A DNA stretch of 64,000 nucleotides, taken from positions 1,819,001 through 1,883,000 of the forward strand of contig JADJPV010000001.1 of assembly GCA_016713085.1 (NCBI GenBank), given 5' to 3'. Position numbers and translations under genes: made by a program. The notes below the pieces were generated by a model. That model ran no database searches, was not told the DNA's origin, and was given only the letters and a program-made list of their open reading frames with translations. This stretch comes from Chitinophagaceae bacterium. Its GTDB lineage: Bacteria > Bacteroidota > Bacteroidia > Chitinophagales > Chitinophagaceae. Of this stretch, positions 17,095 to 27,800 are shown in pieces. Each line of letters starts with the position of its first letter. Within the stretch, counting starts at the first letter, position 1.

Positions 17095-19398
17095 ATGAGT
17101 ACAGTTAAGAAAAAAACAGCAGCCAAAACTACAACTACAGTAAAAGAGACTGCAAAAAAAGCAACCAAAAAGTCAAACGGAAAACCCGCTGCCGGTAAAG
17201 TTCATACTGTTGATCTTTATGCAGCACTGAATGAGCAATTCGGCTTTGATGCATTTAAAGGCACACAGGAAGCCGTTATCCATAATGTACTGAACGGGAA
17301 AGATACGTTTGTGATTATGCCAACAGGTGGCGGTAAAAGTTTATGTTACCAGTTGCCGGCATTGGTGAGCGAGGGTGTGGCCATTATTGTAAGTCCATTG
17401 ATTGCTTTAATGAAAAACCAGGTTGATCTTGTACGCAGCTACAGCAGTAAAGATGATGTGGCGCATTTTCTCAATTCAACCCTTACCAAAAAAGAAACAA
17501 AAGAAGTGCATGATGATTTGCTTGGCGGCAAAACAAAGATGCTGTATGTGGCTCCTGAAACATTAACCAAGCAGGAAAACCTTGAGTTTTTCAGCGATTT
17601 AAATATTTCTTTTTTTGCTGTTGATGAAGCCCATTGTATCAGCGAATGGGGACATGATTTCCGCCCTGAATACAGGCGGTTGAAAGAGATGATGGACCAG
17701 ATCAATCCCAACATTCCTATTATCGCTTTAACAGCTACTGCCACCCCAAAAGTGCAGAGTGATATTGTAAATAACCTCGGACTCCGCAATCCTGATATTT
17801 TTATTTCTTCTTTTAACCGTGCCAATCTTTACTATGAAATTCAGCCAAAAATCAATAAGGACCAGGCTGTAAAAAGTATTGTGAAGTTTATTTCCCAAAA
17901 CAAAGGAAAGAGCGGCATCATTTACACACTGAACCGTAAAACAACAGAAGAGCTGGCTGATATTTTAATGGCCAATGGCATTAAAGCCGTTGCGTATCAT
18001 GCAGGGTTTGACGGTAAGGTGAGAGCAGGTAAACAGGATCAGTTCCTCAATGAGGATGTGCAGGTAATTGTTGCCACCATTGCATTCGGTATGGGCATTG
18101 ATAAACCGGATATCCGTTTTGTAATTCACTATAATATTCCCAAGAGTATAGAAAATTATTACCAGGAAACCGGCCGTGCAGGAAGAGATGGTATGGAAGG
18201 AAAATGTTTACTTTATTATTCGCATAAGGATGTGAGTAAGCTTGAACACCTGATGCGTGACAAGCCATTGAGTGAACGTGAAGTAACGGCACAAATGATC
18301 CAGGAAACTGTTGCATTTGCTGAAAGTTCTGTTTGCAGAAGGAAGATCTTACTTCATTATTTTGGAGAAGAATACAAACAGGAAAACTGCGGAAACTGTG
18401 ATAACTGTTTACATCCAAAAGAAAAGATTGAAGCGAAGGATGAATCCGTGATGGTATTGAAAGTAGTGAAAGCATTAGACGGACGCTTTGCTGCAGAATA
18501 TGTGATACCGGTGATCATTGGCCGATTAACACCTCAGAACCAAATGTACCGTCATGATCAGATTGCAGAGTTTGGATTGGGTAAAGAAAAAGATGTTCAC
18601 TTCTGGAATTCACTGATCAGGCAGATGCTTTTGAATGGATTGATTCAGAAAGATATTGTAGAATACGGCTTGCTGAAGATGACAAAAGAAGGTGAAGCAT
18701 TTCTGAAGAAACCGAAATCGTTCAAAATTGTTCTCAATAATTTATACGAAGAGGCCAATGCAGATGATGATGAAGGAACTGAAACTGGCAATACTGGTGC
18801 AGCAACAGATGAGAAATTGTTTGAGATGCTCAAAGAGCTGCGGCATAAAGAGGCGAAGAAAAAAGCATTACCTCCTTTTGTTATTTTCTTAGAGAATTCT
18901 TTACAGGATATGGCCACGCTTTATCCAACCACACTGGAGGAACTGGAAAAGTGCCAGGGAGTGAGCAAAGGAAAAGCTATCCGTTATGGCAAACCATTTG
19001 TAGAGCTTATTGCAAAATATGTGGATGAAAATGAGGTGGAAAAGCCGGATGATTTTGTGATGAAGAGCGTGGTAAACAAGAGCGGTAATAAAGTATTCCT
19101 GATACAGAATGTAGATAAAAGGATCCCGTTAGAAACCATTGCCAAAAACAAAGGCTGGAAAATGGACGAAATGCTGGAAGAAATGGAAACCATTGCTGCC
19201 AGCGGCACCAAGCTGCGGCTTGATTATGCAATTGACGAATGGCTGGATGAATATGAGCAGGAAGAAATCATTGATTATTTTAAGACCTGCAGTACCAGCG
19301 ACCTCAAGATTGCCCAGCAGGAGCTTGAAGACGGGGGCTACAGCTGGGAGCAGCTGAAGATCATGCGAATTAAGTTTCTGAGTGAATTTGGGATGTAG
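17095..19398 (+). CDS. recQ: ATP-dependent DNA helicase RecQ
   Basis: A 767-residue superfamily 2 helicase for 3'-5' unwinding in recombination and repair. A lysine/threonine-rich tail of ~45 residues comes first. Walker A is IMPTGGGKSLCYQLPAL, the DEAH box FAVDEAHCISEWGHDFRPEYRRL, motif VI HYNIPKSIENYYQETGRAGRDG. Then come the RQC zinc cluster CRRKILLHYFGE..C..C..C and an HRDC domain (about residues 580-660), plus a long C-terminal helical extension typical of Bacteroidota RecQ. I prefer the ATG at 17095 over the GTG immediately before it. Confidence 0.95.
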   Translation: MSTVKKKTAAKTTTTVKETAKKATKKSNGKPAAGKVHTVDLYAALNEQFGFDAFKGTQEAVIHNVLNGKDTFVIMPTGGGKSLCYQLPALVSEGVAIIVSPLIALMKNQVDLVRSYSSKDDVAHFLNSTLTKKETKEVHDDLLGGKTKMLYVAPETLTKQENLEFFSDLNISFFAVDEAHCISEWGHDFRPEYRRLKEMMDQINPNIPIIALTATATPKVQSDIVNNLGLRNPDIFISSFNRANLYYEIQPKINKDQAVKSIVKFISQNKGKSGIIYTLNRKTTEELADILMANGIKAVAYHAGFDGKVRAGKQDQFLNEDVQVIVATIAFGMGIDKPDIRFVIHYNIPKSIENYYQETGRAGRDGMEGKCLLYYSHKDVSKLEHLMRDKPLSEREVTAQMIQETVAFAESSVCRRKILLHYFGEEYKQENCGNCDNCLHPKEKIEAKDESVMVLKVVKALDGRFAAEYVIPVIIGRLTPQNQMYRHDQIAEFGLGKEKDVHFWNSLIRQMLLNGLIQKDIVEYGLLKMTKEGEAFLKKPKSFKIVLNNLYEEANADDDEGTETGNTGAATDEKLFEMLKELRHKEAKKKALPPFVIFLENSLQDMATLYPTTLEELEKCQGVSKGKAIRYGKPFVELIAKYVDENEVEKPDDFVMKSVVNKSGNKVFLIQNVDKRIPLETIAKNKGWKMDEMLEEMETIAASGTKLRLDYAIDEWLDEYEQEEIIDYFKTCSTSDLKIAQQELEDGGYSWEQLKIMRIKFLSEFGM

Positions 19399-19569
19399 TG
19401 GAGGAAAGTTGTAAGCTTTTAACTAATAGACGTTAGAAAACACAAAGAACTTCAGGCAGATAATAATTGAGAATGATTTCAGATTTTAGCCTGATACCTT
19501 TATATTTGCAACCCCGAAGCACAAAAATGAAGGTAGCTTCCACTTACCAGAGTGATGTGTTTCAGGAAT

Positions 19570-19642
19570 GGTGCGGTAGCTCAGTCGGTAGAGCAAAGGA
19601 CTGAAAATCCTTGTGTCGCCGGTTCGATCCCGGCCCACACCA
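19570..19642 (+). tRNA. tRNA-Phe (GAA)
   Basis: A 73-nt cloverleaf: acceptor GGTGCGG, D arm GCTC/GAGC, anticodon arm AAGGA-CTGAAAA-TCCTT with anticodon GAA, T arm GCCGG-TTCGATC-CCGGC, discriminator A. CCA is not encoded. The acceptor stem has a C5:A68 mismatch (5' GGTGCGG against CCACACC), so one of these bases may be a variant or an assembly error. A terminator follows immediately. Confidence 0.95.
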
Positions 19643-19646
19643 CAAG

Positions 19647-19674
19647 AGCCCTGGCGTTTGCCGGGGCTTTTTTG
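19647..19674 (+). terminator. Rho-independent terminator after tRNA-Phe
   Basis: Stem AGCCCTGGC / GCCGGGGCT with one G-T pair, loop GTTT, followed by T7. It lies five bases after the tRNA. Confidence 0.9.
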
Positions 19675-20058
19675 TTTATCCAGGATGCTTGACTATGGTA
19701 CACAAAGTATACAATACAGTACTTACCCATACTTTATTTATGTGCTATGCTTTAAAGTAATATTAAACGGACTTTCCGGTATTACTTTCCATTGTTGACA
19801 TAATATGACCAGTCGATTAAGAATCCTTTTTACTGTATTGTAATATTGTTATGAAATGTATTGGAATGGTTATTCAGCATCCTGAAACAAAGAGGTTAGT
19901 TGTTTCGAAAAGTAATCTATCATTCCATTGCGGATAACTTTCAATAAGAAGGAATTACAATTATCTTAAACAAATCTTTGAATTACCTGAGTATATAGAC
20001 AGATAAGGCGTTACAGCAGAAACGTTACCTTTGAAACGAAACAATCTACTGTGTCAAT
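19675..20058. other. Intergenic stretch without a recognised gene
   Basis: 384 AT-rich bases between the tRNA terminator and the ECF sigma gene. I see no convincing ORF, repeat or structured RNA; it presumably holds the sigma gene promoter, but no clear TTG/TAnnTTTG pair was located. Confidence 0.5.
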
Positions 20059-20697
20059 TTGGAACAAACTGCTATTGATAGTGAGCGTCGTTTATTAATG
20101 AAAGTTTCGGAAGGCAATGAACAGGCCTTTCGTGAACTTTTTAATTACTGGCAACCTCTGTTCAGTAATTATATCCTAAGCATTACCAAATCAAAAGAAC
20201 TTACCGCTGAAATTGTACAGGATGTTTTCCTGAAAATCTGGCTGAAGAGAGAGAAGCTTTCGCAAGTTGAACATTTTAAAGCTTACCTCTTCAAGATCAG
20301 CCGCAATGAAGCCATTAATGCGTTGCGTAAGGCCATGCGGGAACAACAACTGGTTAATGAATGGAATAAAAGTCATCATGATACAGAAGATGTACAGCCA
20401 GAAAGCAATCCATTACATGAGCAATTAGAATTGGCCGATGAAGCCATTGCTAAACTTACAGAACGCCAGCGGCAGGTGTACAAACTTCACCGGCATGAGC
20501 ATCTTACTTACCAGCAAATTGCAGACAAACTGGGTATCGGCAAGGAATCTGTAAAAACACACCTCGAATTGGCTGTAAAAGCCATCCGCAAATACTTGCA
20601 AGACCGCACCACTGTTCTTCTTCTTCTTATAGAAATGTTTTCAAAAAACTGTAGTAAGTGGCTTCCCCGTTTTAATGGTTTTGTTGTCTTAGTATAA
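20059..20697 (+). CDS. RNA polymerase sigma-70 factor, ECF (FecI-like, SusCD-associated)
   Basis: A ~212-residue ECF sigma factor. Region 2: EQAFRELFNYWQPLFSNYILSIT...ELTAEIVQDVFLKIWLKR; region 4: LTERQRQVYKLHRHEHLTYQQIADKLGIGKESVKTHL. The C-terminus adds a hydrophobic tail (TTVLLLLIEMF) often seen in Bacteroidota ECF factors of this type. The frame opens with TTG at 20059; the first ATG is at 20098 and would remove 13 residues ahead of region 2, so the start is uncertain. The cognate anti-sigma is probably the FecR at 23554, unusually 2.9 kb away with lipoprotein genes between. Confidence 0.88.
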   Translation: MEQTAIDSERRLLMKVSEGNEQAFRELFNYWQPLFSNYILSITKSKELTAEIVQDVFLKIWLKREKLSQVEHFKAYLFKISRNEAINALRKAMREQQLVNEWNKSHHDTEDVQPESNPLHEQLELADEAIAKLTERQRQVYKLHRHEHLTYQQIADKLGIGKESVKTHLELAVKAIRKYLQDRTTVLLLLIEMFSKNCSKWLPRFNGFVVLV

Positions 20698-20728
20698 AAG
20701 CTTTTCGCTTTTTATAAAAATAACAATT

Positions 20729-21738
20729 ATGAATAACATTATCTCCACTCCCTATTTAAAGCTATTTTCTGTAACTGCCCTTTTTGTAACTGCTTTACCA
20801 GTTGTAAAAAGGAACTTGAAAATAGTAGCACAAACCCACAACCAGTGGTAAAAATTGAAACCACCGACACAGGCAGGGTTACATTTTCCCGAAAAGAAAT
20901 TGGCGAAGAAATACGAAAAAGAATGAAGGCTGACCCAACAGGCTTCCGGCTAAAGGATGCCAGGCTGCTTGTAAAGCAAATGGAGCAACAATTGCCACCA
21001 GCAGGCACAGCAACTTACAATACGGAAGATGACCAATCTTATATAACGGAATTAGAGAGTGGAGAATTTGGGCAATCATACTTTCTTAATCTGGCTCCAA
21101 ACATGGTAGTCTATCCTTTAAATTCTCAATATGAACTTAACAATTTTCTTAAAACCACTGACCCCGGTTATATTGTTGATTACCCGGAAGACTTTATTTA
21201 TGGATGCAATGAATGGTACTATATTCCTTTTGGTGTAACAGCTATTTATTATACACCATCTGTTCCGGGGCAAAGGAGTTTAGGTTTGTTTATTACCATA
21301 CCGTTGAAGTATGTGGTATTAAAAAATAATTCTGGAAACTACGCAGCAACGGAGTACCGCTTTACATATGATGCAACTACACATCCCGCCACTATTGATT
21401 TAACAGGGATACGATTAGGAGTGGTACAGGAAAAGAATTTCCATTTTGAATACGATAAAGATTCGCATTGGGGTAACTATACTGGGCATGTAAAAGAAGA
21501 AAGAACACTTATACGGTCTTTTAATGGTGACTTTAAAGCTGAACCTACCATTAATTACCAACAATACACCTTGGGCATGAGTTTGGGCAACGGATTTACA
21601 GTTCAAACTTCAAGCCTTACACCAACAAATATTGATATTAACGGATCTGTTGTTATTCCTACTATGGGTGTAAACAATACTCCGGTTTACAGTTTTAATC
21701 ATGATATTCATATTATTGGTTATGATAAGAATTATTAA
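20729..21738 (+). CDS. Putative lipoprotein of unknown function (frameshifted N-terminus)
   Basis: The main frame ending at 21738 lacks a proper start. Adding one T to the T5 run at 20781-20785 joins it to an ATG at 20729, giving a lipoprotein signal (LKLFSVTALF, then a Cys-rich CNCFTSCKKE). The ~335-residue mature protein has a charged helical N-terminal part (RKEIGEEIRKRMKADP), a YNTEDDQSYITELE stretch and then alternating hydrophobic strands with many aromatics. I do not recognise the family. It sits between a sigma factor and its presumed anti-sigma factor. Confidence 0.6.
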
Positions 21739-22116
21739 GCTATAAATAATAACTACAATGAAACATCCATATTCAGAAGCATACAAACCGTGAATAAATT
21801 TTGGCGGAAAGTTTTTAAATTCGGGAAACTCTTTTTTTACCGAGCGGTATTTAAAAGATACACCTTGAAAATGAAACTGAGATAAAAACAAGTGAGTACA
21901 AACCGTCATTACAAAGCTGTCCCGACAAGGTCGTGTAAGTACAAAATTGAAAAATGCAATTTCTCTTAACTGTTTTATGTTATTAAATCGAAATCTCATA
22001 TTTTCTGATTTTCCCTTAAGCTATCTTCAATGTGGATAGGGGTGTTTTATCCCTCTATATTCGAAACGGCTCAGAATTCATAACAAAAGGACTAAGTCTC
22101 TACAAATTATATACAG
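21739..22116. other. Intergenic stretch, possibly with gene remnants
   Basis: 378 AT-rich bases. A 31-codon GTG-started frame (21790-21885) encodes a short basic peptide that might be a gene remnant, but nothing supports it. Otherwise I see no gene, RNA or repeat. Confidence 0.4.
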
Positions 22117-22713
22117 ATGAAATACGGTATTCAACTTTTCTTTCTTTTGTTTTTTTTATCATTCGCCTGCTCATGTTTATTTATAACTATGGCTGATAAG
22201 AATTCAAACTTTATCATCACCGGCAATAAACATGGGTTTGGTTTGTCAAAAGATATTTACAGGGATGGGAAAAATGCCGATAGCCTTCTGGCGATAGAAA
22301 CATGGCCTCTTACAGGAAAAGACAGTTTTTTGTACGATGCGGAAAGTAAAGTAATTCAGATCAGATATTTTGACACTAAAAATATTCGTACGTATAAAAA
22401 AGTGAATCAGATTCCTGCTATTGATTCTCCAGCCATAGTACAGGAATTAGACGATTATAGGTTACTGGGTGTTTTTGAAGCAAATGATTTGCCCGGGTTT
22501 TATAGTTGCATTTATCTAAGTCCACGTAAAGATGTATTGGAGATTGTTCATAATGGTAATATCGGTTCCCCTGTGATGCCCTTTTTCTGGTTAAAAAACA
22601 GTGATAACCCTGTGGCAGGCAAACCCGAAATGCTTAAAACTATGTTTAAGCAATGGACACCTGTATATGATAAAAGCAAGCCCGGTATTCGTATTTCGGG
22701 CGGTAAACAGTAA
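22117..22713 (+). CDS. Putative lipoprotein of unknown function, intact copy of a duplicated pair
   Basis: A 198-residue protein with a signal peptide and lipobox (FLSFACSC). The mature part begins with NSNFIITGNKHGFGLSKDIYR and contains a WPLTGKDSFLYDAESKVIQ stretch. I do not recognise the family. About 780 bases downstream is a second copy, nearly identical in its first half, damaged in its second half. No partner gene is evident; it is inside the sigma-FecR interval of the SusCD locus. Confidence 0.65.
   Translation: MKYGIQLFFLLFFLSFACSCLFITMADKNSNFIITGNKHGFGLSKDIYRDGKNADSLLAIETWPLTGKDSFLYDAESKVIQIRYFDTKNIRTYKKVNQIPAIDSPAIVQELDDYRLLGVFEANDLPGFYSCIYLSPRKDVLEIVHNGNIGSPVMPFFWLKNSDNPVAGKPEMLKTMFKQWTPVYDKSKPGIRISGGKQ
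22196..22361. repeat. Direct repeat, copy 1 (within the lipoprotein gene)
   Basis: The ~166-base stretch from ATAAGAATTCAAAC to TTCAGAT is repeated almost base for base at 22974-23139. The similarity resumes after the deletion and continues to the end of the gene, so this is a tandem gene duplication. Confidence 0.85.
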
Positions 22714-22894
22714 GCAAATGTTTGAACACAGCTGCCGGTAAAGTGGGAAGACCAAAAGCAAGGAAATAACGCTGTATTTTTCTTTTCGTCTTACTTTCTT
22801 CCCGGCAATTTTTAATAAAAAACAATTCGTTATCAGATTTAAGAATTGGTGCATTATTTACATGCGTTGTTTTTTACTGTGAACTCAGTCAATA

Positions 22895-23364
22895 ATGAAA
22901 TACATCAGTCAAATTTTTATACTCTTATTCTTTACAGTTTGCTCATGCTCTCATTTATTTACACCTAAAGCTTATAAGAATTCAAACTTTATCATCACCG
23001 GCAATAAACATGGGTTTGGTTTGTCAAAAGATATTTACAGGAATGGACAAAATGCCGATAGCCTTCTGGCCATAGAAACATGGCCTCTTACAGGAAAAGA
23101 CAGTTTTTTGTACGATGCGGAAAGTAAAGTAATTCAGATGTACAGGAATTAGACGATTATAGGTTACTGGTGTTTTTGAAGCAAATGATTTGCCCGGGTT
23201 TTATAGTTGCATTTATCTAAGTCCACGTGAAGATGTATTGGAGATTATTCATAATGGTAATATCGGTTCCCCTGTGATGCCCTTTTTCTGGTTAAAAACA
23301 GTGACAACCCTGTGGCAGGCAAACCCGAAATGTTGAAAGCTATGTTTAAGTTTTGGCGGCGGTA
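22895..23364 (+). pseudogene. Decaying duplicate of the 22117 lipoprotein gene
   Basis: It begins with a different signal peptide (MKYISQIFILLFFTVCSCSH) and then repeats the intact copy from NSNFIITGNKHGFG for ~55 residues. A 76-base deletion (equivalent to 22362-22437 of the intact copy) shifts the frame and stops translation at 23152. Further 1-base losses follow (GGG to GG near 23169, A6 to A5 near 23296), and the end breaks off at about 23345. A genuine pseudogene, unlike most other frameshifts in the window. Confidence 0.85.
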
Positions 23365-23553
23365 ATTTTTTATTCCTAAACCTATAAGCCTTTTATTACA
23401 GTTCACTTTATACCCAAATTTAGTGAGTGGTGCGGTTGACAAATGCTCCTGCTTTTCCCCAATGTAAAAAAAATATTAACTTCTCTTCCCCCTTTTGCAA
23501 TTTGCAGGTGTCTTTATAATTACAGGGGGAATGTATGCCCTAAAAATGAATAT

Positions 23554-24741
23554 ATGAGGAAAGAAGAAAGGATAAACATCCTGTTATTACTTTATTTAAA
23601 CGGAACAATTACAACATGCGAAACCGTTGAGTTGGATTCTTTAACAAAAGAAGTTGATGAAAATGTGTTACAAGAGGCATTGGAGCAAGCATGGTTACTT
23701 ACCGAAGAGAGGAAGGCATTGTTCACAGAGGAGGAAGCGGCTACTATGCTGCAAGGTATTTTACAGGTTCAAACGAAAAAGAACCTGGTTGTTTCTTTAT
23801 TCAGCAAAAAATGGTGGTATGCCGCCAGTGCAGCAGCCGTGTTATTAGCTGGCTTTTTTGTCATCTATAAATTTGCAGGTACAGAGGCTAAGCCTTCGGT
23901 TGCACAACAACCTAACTCAACCTTGCAACAGGATGTGAAGCCGGGAGGTAACAGGGCGGTTCTGATGCTGGCAGACGGCAGTGAAATAGTACTTGACAGT
24001 GCCAGTAATGGATTGCTGGCAGAGCAGGGAAACGGAAAGGTGATGAAAACAAAAGAAGGACTGCGTTACCAGGCAGGTACTTCGGACGAAGAGTTGTACA
24101 ACACAATTCAAACACCCCATGGCGGAGAATATCATGTCGTACTTTCTGATGGCACTCAAGTATGGTTAAACGCTTCTTCTTCTTTTCGTTTCCCAATTCG
24201 GTTTACCGGTAAAGAGCGAAGCGTTGAACTGGAAGGGGAAGGATATTTTGAAGTTGCGAAAAATACGTCTCAACCATTTAAAGTTTCTGTAGCAGGCAAA
24301 GGAGAAGTAGAGGTGCTGGGTACGCATTTTAATGTGAATGCTTATGAAGATGAAGATCGCATAAAAACCACGTTGCTGGAAGGGAGTGTGAAGTTCAGTG
24401 TGTTAAAGGGACAGGAAACATCTGTAACAATGATGCCGGGCCAGCAATCACAGTTAAGCAGTGATGGAAAATTACAACTGGTGAATGATGTGAATATGGA
24501 AGAAGCAGTGGCTTGGAAAAACGGCCAGTTTTATTTTGAAAGCGCCGACCTTAAAACCATTTTGCGGCAGTTTAAACGATGGTATGATGTAGAAGTGGTT
24601 TACGAAGCCACAGTCAGCAACCGGAAATACTTTGCTATTATCAGCAAGAAGAGTACACTTTTGGAAGTACTGAAAGCATTACAGGCAAATGATATTAAAT
24701 ACAGGATTGAGGGAAAAAAATTAATTGTACTGGCGGGCTGA
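23554..24741 (+). CDS. FecR family anti-sigma factor
   Basis: A 395-residue inner membrane protein. Cytoplasmic N-terminal sigma-binding part, one membrane helix (WWYAASAAAVLLAGFFVIYKF, about residues 85-105), then the periplasmic FecR domain with TPHGGEYHVVLSDGTQVWLNASSSFRFP and GEGYFEVAKN...FNVNAYEDE, and a C-terminal STN-interacting DUF4974 region (FESADLKTILRQFKRWYDVEVVYE). It transmits a signal from the SusC N-terminal domain to the ECF sigma factor. I chose the ATG at 23554; the longer frame from 23443 lacks homology. Directly upstream of its SusC. Confidence 0.92.
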   Translation: MRKEERINILLLLYLNGTITTCETVELDSLTKEVDENVLQEALEQAWLLTEERKALFTEEEAATMLQGILQVQTKKNLVVSLFSKKWWYAASAAAVLLAGFFVIYKFAGTEAKPSVAQQPNSTLQQDVKPGGNRAVLMLADGSEIVLDSASNGLLAEQGNGKVMKTKEGLRYQAGTSDEELYNTIQTPHGGEYHVVLSDGTQVWLNASSSFRFPIRFTGKERSVELEGEGYFEVAKNTSQPFKVSVAGKGEVEVLGTHFNVNAYEDEDRIKTTLLEGSVKFSVLKGQETSVTMMPGQQSQLSSDGKLQLVNDVNMEEAVAWKNGQFYFESADLKTILRQFKRWYDVEVVYEATVSNRKYFAIISKKSTLLEVLKALQANDIKYRIEGKKLIVLAG

Positions 24742-24767
24742 TGAAGAAAAAGTATTTATAACAGAAA

Positions 24768-24800
24768 GCCCCTGTTTGCGGCAGGGGCCTGAAGTTCAGG
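24768..24800. promoter_or_regulatory. Tandem GC-rich hairpins between fecR and susC
   Basis: Stem GCCCCTG/CAGGGGC with a 7-base loop (24768-24788), then the self-complementary CCTGAAGTTCAGG (24788-24800). There is no T run, so it is more likely an RNA stability or attenuation element than a full terminator. A comparable hairpin precedes the second susC at 59085. Confidence 0.55.
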
Positions 24801-24854
24801 CATAAATAAAAAAGGGATTGACTCTTATTTCTAAAACCTAAACATTGCAAAACT

Positions 24855-27800
24855 ATGCAATCAACTGCTATTACCCGAACTTTTGAGAAGGGCCCGGGGA
24901 ATCAATTACCAAAACTTATCAGGGTTATGAAACTAACCACTCTTTTTCTCACTTTTTTCTGGTTACATGTAACCGCACGAACCGATGCTCAAACGGTTAC
25001 ACTGTCGGTTAAAAATGCACCGGTAAAGCAGGTACTATTACAGGTTCAAAAACAAACTGGCTTCAATATTATGGTGGAGGAGCAACTGCTGGATAAGGCA
25101 GGAAAGGTTACATTGAAAGTGAAAGATGCCTCCGTAGAAGCAGTACTCCGTTTGTGTTTTAAACAGGAGCAGTTTTTGTACAGCCTGGAAGACCGTACCA
25201 TTGTTGTGCGTAAATCGACGCCGGCGGAAACCGTGGAAGAATTGGCTGCAGAAATAACAGGTAAGATTACTGATGAAGAAGGTAACCCCCTGGCAAAAGT
25301 ATCTGTGTACAATATAACCACGAAGAAAGGGGTGATAAGTAACGATGAAGGAACATTCCGTATACAGGCATCTCAGGGCGATGTGATTCAGTTTTCTTAT
25401 GTAGGTTTCATAACAAAGCAGGTGAAAATAACAGAAGGCACTACAACACTCACTATGAAACTGGAGCGTCGTGCGAGTGCAGCCGACGAGGTCATCATCA
25501 CCGGTTATCAAAACGTACAGAAATCAAAAATGACCGGTTCTGTCTCCAAGGTGAAAGCTGAGGATTTACTGCTTAACGGAGCTACCACTATTGAACAGGC
25601 TTTACAGGGAAAAATGCCGGGTGTGGAGATCGTAAATAATTCCGGACAAATAGGAACCCGCCAAACAGTAAGAGTACGTGGTGTCTCCACACTGCTCGGA
25701 AATCAGGAGCCTGTTTGGGTGGTGGACGGTATCATACAGGAAGATCCGCTTCCGTTCCAGGCTAAGGAACTGAACAGGTTTAATCAGGAACCATCCGGTT
25801 CAGAATTGCTGAAAAATTTTATTGGCAGCGCTATTGCCTGGCTCAATCCGTATGATATTGAAGAGGTAACAGTTTTAAAAGATGCAGCTTCCACTGCCAT
25901 CTATGGAGTTAAGGCAGCTAACGGTGTTATTCTCATTACAACCAAGAGAGGTAAAGCCGGCCGTGCCCCTGTTGTTTCTTATAATGCCAGCATATCTACT
26001 CAGTCCATGCTCACCTATGATAAGCTCAATCTCATGAATTCGAAAGAACGCATTGATGTGTCAAGAGAAATCTGGGAAAAAGGATTGACATCTACTACGG
26101 CACTGGATAATGTGGGGTACTCCGGATTGCTGAAACAGTATCTGGAGCAAAAACTCAGTTACGATGAATTTAATGCAGGGGTAAAGCAACTGGAAGTGAA
26201 TAATACTAACTGGTTTGATGTATTGTATCAACGCCCGGTAAACCAGTCGCACAGCCTGAGCGTAAGCGGTGGAAGTGGAAACAGTTCCTATTATGGTTCA
26301 TTTGGCGCCAACATGCAAAAGGGGCAGGCAAAAGGCAACGGGCAAACGGGTTACCAGGGAAGTGTAAGTTTTACCACCAATATCACTTCCCGGCTTGCAG
26401 CTTCAGTAAAAATTGCTGGCGGCTATGCAAAAACAGATGGCTTTTATAATACCGATCCATACAAATATGCCACAACCACCAGCAGGGTAATTCCGGCGTA
26501 TAATGAGGATGGCACACTTTCGTATTACAATTACTGGAATTCAGGTTTACGGTTCAATGTGTTGAATGAACTATCGCAATCAGGAAACAGCAATACCAGA
26601 ACCAACTTAAATACCGGAATCAGTATTCGGTACCGTTTCTCCGGTGGCTTCATGTTTGAATCATTGTTTGGTGCCAACTACTCCAATGTTAGCAGCGAAG
26701 CCTATGCAACAGAACGTTCCTATGCAATGACCAGAGACAGAGGGTATGAGTATGGTACTTACGGCCCCAATGACCAGCAGTTTAAAATGTCGAGGTTGCC
26801 CTTCGGCGGCATTCTTGTTACCGGCAATAACAGCAATTACAACTACACATGGAGGAATGGGCTGAATTATGGCCGCACGTTCAATAAAGTACATGTCGTA
26901 ACCGGACTGCTGGGTATGGAGTTAAGAAGCAATATCTACAAAGCAACCAATGCAACGGTCTACGGCTATATGCCCGACCGTGGTAAGGTGGTCATTATGC
27001 CTCCGGGAATCATTCAGAACTCTATAGGGTCACCCGTTGAGAATTTGCTGTATTCGGCAGATCTTATTAATACAACTATTACAGACAGAACTGCTAATTA
27101 TGTTTCTTATTACAGTAGCGGTAGCTATACATACGATAACAGGTATGTGATGAGCGTGTCTTTGAGAGGAGATGCATCTAACCGCTTTGGGCAGGATACA
27201 CGGGCAAGGTTTAAACCCATTTGGGCTGTTGGTGGGAGATGGAATGTAGCCAATGAAAAATTCTTTCGGAAAACCAGCTGGTTGAATGATCTCAGCGTTC
27301 GTGCCTCTTATGGATTTCAGGGGAACGTGGCAGAAAATTTCGGTCCAGACCTGATTATAAAAATTCCTGCCGGAACAAATGCTATCAGTAATCTTACTGG
27401 AGAACCCATCTACCGTATCAGTAACATGCCTTATTCTAATCTGCGCTGGGAAAAAACACAAACAGTCAACCTGGGACTTGATTTTAATTTTCTTGGCGGA
27501 AGAATAGGTGCTTCACTGGATTATTATAACAAGCGCAGCAGAGACCTTATTGTTATGAAGGATGTTCCTTTCGAAAACGGAGTTACACAAATGCCCGTGA
27601 AGAGTGGTACGCTTAATAATTCAGGTATTGACCTGTCGTTGAATTTTATACCCGTACGCACAAAGGATTTTACCTGGACAGTTGGCATAAACAGTGCCCG
27701 GAACTTTAATAAAGTTACCAGCCGTCAGGTGCAAAATCCAACCTGGAATACAGCCAAATCGGGCACCTATTATGTGGAAGGATATGCAGTATCTTCTTTC

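Noticed and set aside
25038..25511. Minus-strand ORF of 157 codons inside the first susC
   Set aside because: Shadow of the STN-domain coding region; codon composition fits the sense strand.
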